DNA of 64,000 nt, taken from VRUE01 sp963703235 (GTDB taxonomy: Bacteria > Actinomycetota > Thermoleophilia > Solirubrobacterales > 70-9). Shown piece after piece: positions 63,208 to 64,000 of this stretch; the stretch's first letter is position 1; every line of letters begins with the position of its first letter. The stretch spans positions 124,001 to 188,000 of the forward strand of contig OY969802.1 of the NCBI GenBank assembly GCA_963703235.1, written 5' to 3'. Below the pieces are notes generated by a model, which was given only the letters and a program-made list of their open reading frames with translations, was not told where the DNA came from and made no database searches. Position numbers and translations under genes: made by a program.

Positions 63208-64000
63208 ATGGTTGTGGCGGGAGGAGCGGTGCGCACTGACGATGACGTCGCCTTCGCCGGCGCGGCGCGGCAGGCGGAGATGGTGCGGGCGGGGGAGGTC
63301 ACGCCGACCGAGCTGGTGCGGCTCTGCCTCGACCGGATCGCGCGGCTCGACCCGCAGCTGAACGCGTTCCGGGTCGTTCTGGCCGAGCAGGCGCTGCTCG
63401 AAGCCGAGCAGGCCGAAGCGCGGCTGAAGGCGGGAGAGGAGCGGCCGCTGCTGGGCGTGCCGATCGCGGTCAAGGACGAAGTCGACGTGATCGGACAGGT
63501 GAAGACGATCGGCACCGACGCCTTCACCGAGCCGGCGACGGCGGACTCCGAGATGGTGCGCAGGCTGCGCGAGGCCGGCGCGATCGTCGTCGGCCTGACG
63601 CTGCTGCCGGAGATGGCGATCTGCGGCTTCACCGAGTCGGCCACCTACGGCGTCACCCGCAACCCCTGGAACCCGCAGCGCACGACGGGCGGATCGAGCG
63701 GCGGCTCGGGCGCCGCTGTCGCCGCGGGCTTGGTGCCGATCGCCTCCGCCGGCGACGGGGCCGGCTCGATCCGCATCCCGGCCGCGTCCTGCGGGCTGTT
63801 CGGGCTGAAGCCTTCGCGGGGCCGGGTCTCGATGGCCCCCGACCTCGAAGGCTGGCGCGGCCTCGCGGTCCACGGCTGCCTCAGCCGCACCGTGCTCGAC
63901 ACCGCCCTCTGGCTCGACGTCGTCTCCGGCGGCTCGCGGGAGCCGGAGGCGCCGCCGCCGCCCGAGCGACCCTTCGTCGAGTCGGCGAAGGAGGCGCCCG
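63208..64000 (+). CDS. Amidase (amidase-signature family), 3' end beyond window
   Basis: First ~264 codons of an amidase-signature enzyme; the frame stays open to the end of the window. The catalytic Lys is in GVPIAVKDEVDV (~90), the cis-Ser/Gly-rich signature is TTGGSSGGSGAAVAAGLVPI (~156-175), and the nucleophile Ser is in GDGAGSIRIPAAS (~182). GFTESATYGVTRNPWNP precedes them. It hydrolyses an amide; the substrate is unknown. ATG 63208 is used, but GTG 63229, in frame after a GGGAGGAG site, may be the true start. Confidence 0.92.
   Translation, partial: MVVAGGAVRTDDDVAFAGAARQAEMVRAGEVTPTELVRLCLDRIARLDPQLNAFRVVLAEQALLEAEQAEARLKAGEERPLLGVPIAVKDEVDVIGQVKTIGTDAFTEPATADSEMVRRLREAGAIVVGLTLLPEMAICGFTESATYGVTRNPWNPQRTTGGSSGGSGAAVAAGLVPIASAGDGAGSIRIPAASCGLFGLKPSRGRVSMAPDLEGWRGLAVHGCLSRTVLDTALWLDVVSGGSREPEAPPPPERPFVESAKEAP

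Overview
The window is GC-rich (roughly 70%) with dense, overlapping cistrons and many GTG starts. Its gene set is TolB-like and YCF48-like secreted propellers, split MMPL exporters, an SdhA-SdhB-CCG succinate dehydrogenase, and small Solirubrobacter-like hypothetical proteins. Together these suggest an actinobacterial chromosome of the class Thermoleophilia (Solirubrobacterales). That placement is inference from gene content, not a database match. No rRNA, tRNA, CRISPR array or intact insertion sequence was seen, and no stretch over 300 bases lacks a gene.

Layout. Positions 1-3467 hold the replication/repair operon dnaX-ybaB-recR, interrupted by a GMC oxidoreductase gene. Positions 3476-7385 (minus) hold a run of small metabolic and stress genes (alpha/beta hydrolase, peroxiredoxin, GNAT, SDR, SRPBCC, CBS). 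A degenerate GGDEF protein and a MerR/B12-fold regulator follow. Positions 9417-24624 are the most unusual block: five exported proteins (beta-propellers, one very large and frameshifted), a PstS-like exported protein and an FtsH-type membrane protease, many with overlapping stop/start codons. A lower-GC AAA ATPase separates it from a pst phosphate-uptake operon (26440-33077). That operon continues into a lipoprotein, two zinc-ribbon proteins and a membrane-anchored protein. A stand-alone PhoB-type DNA-binding domain gene is divergent from pstS.

Positions 33243-38349 carry a DUF3800 protein, an MMPL exporter with its PadR regulator, a 48-residue Cys-rich protein, a fatty-acid-hydroxylase-type membrane protein and an AT-hook/winged-helix protein. 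Positions 38414-48533 are rich in TCA-cycle genes (mdh, icd, sdhA, sdhB and a CCG-domain subunit), with an AidB-like acyl-CoA dehydrogenase, an M50 protease and an M28 peptidase between them. Positions 48660-54837 contain an ion transporter with a CBS protein, a low-GC secreted protein, asd and aspartate kinase, and an AraC regulator. Positions 55031-64000 hold hsp20-lon, a GT-C glycosyltransferase, a TetR-MMPL pair and the start of an amidase.

The strongest unexplained signal is a set of large stem-loop repeats lying between genes and in frame inside genes. Inside genes they occur in dnaX, pstA, the pst lipoprotein, the glycosyltransferase and the giant secreted protein. Several share outer arms while their inner stems differ in a base-pair-preserving way, as expected of REP/MITE-like elements maintained for structure. 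Three of the stem-loops have an end that overlaps the stop codon of a neighbouring gene.
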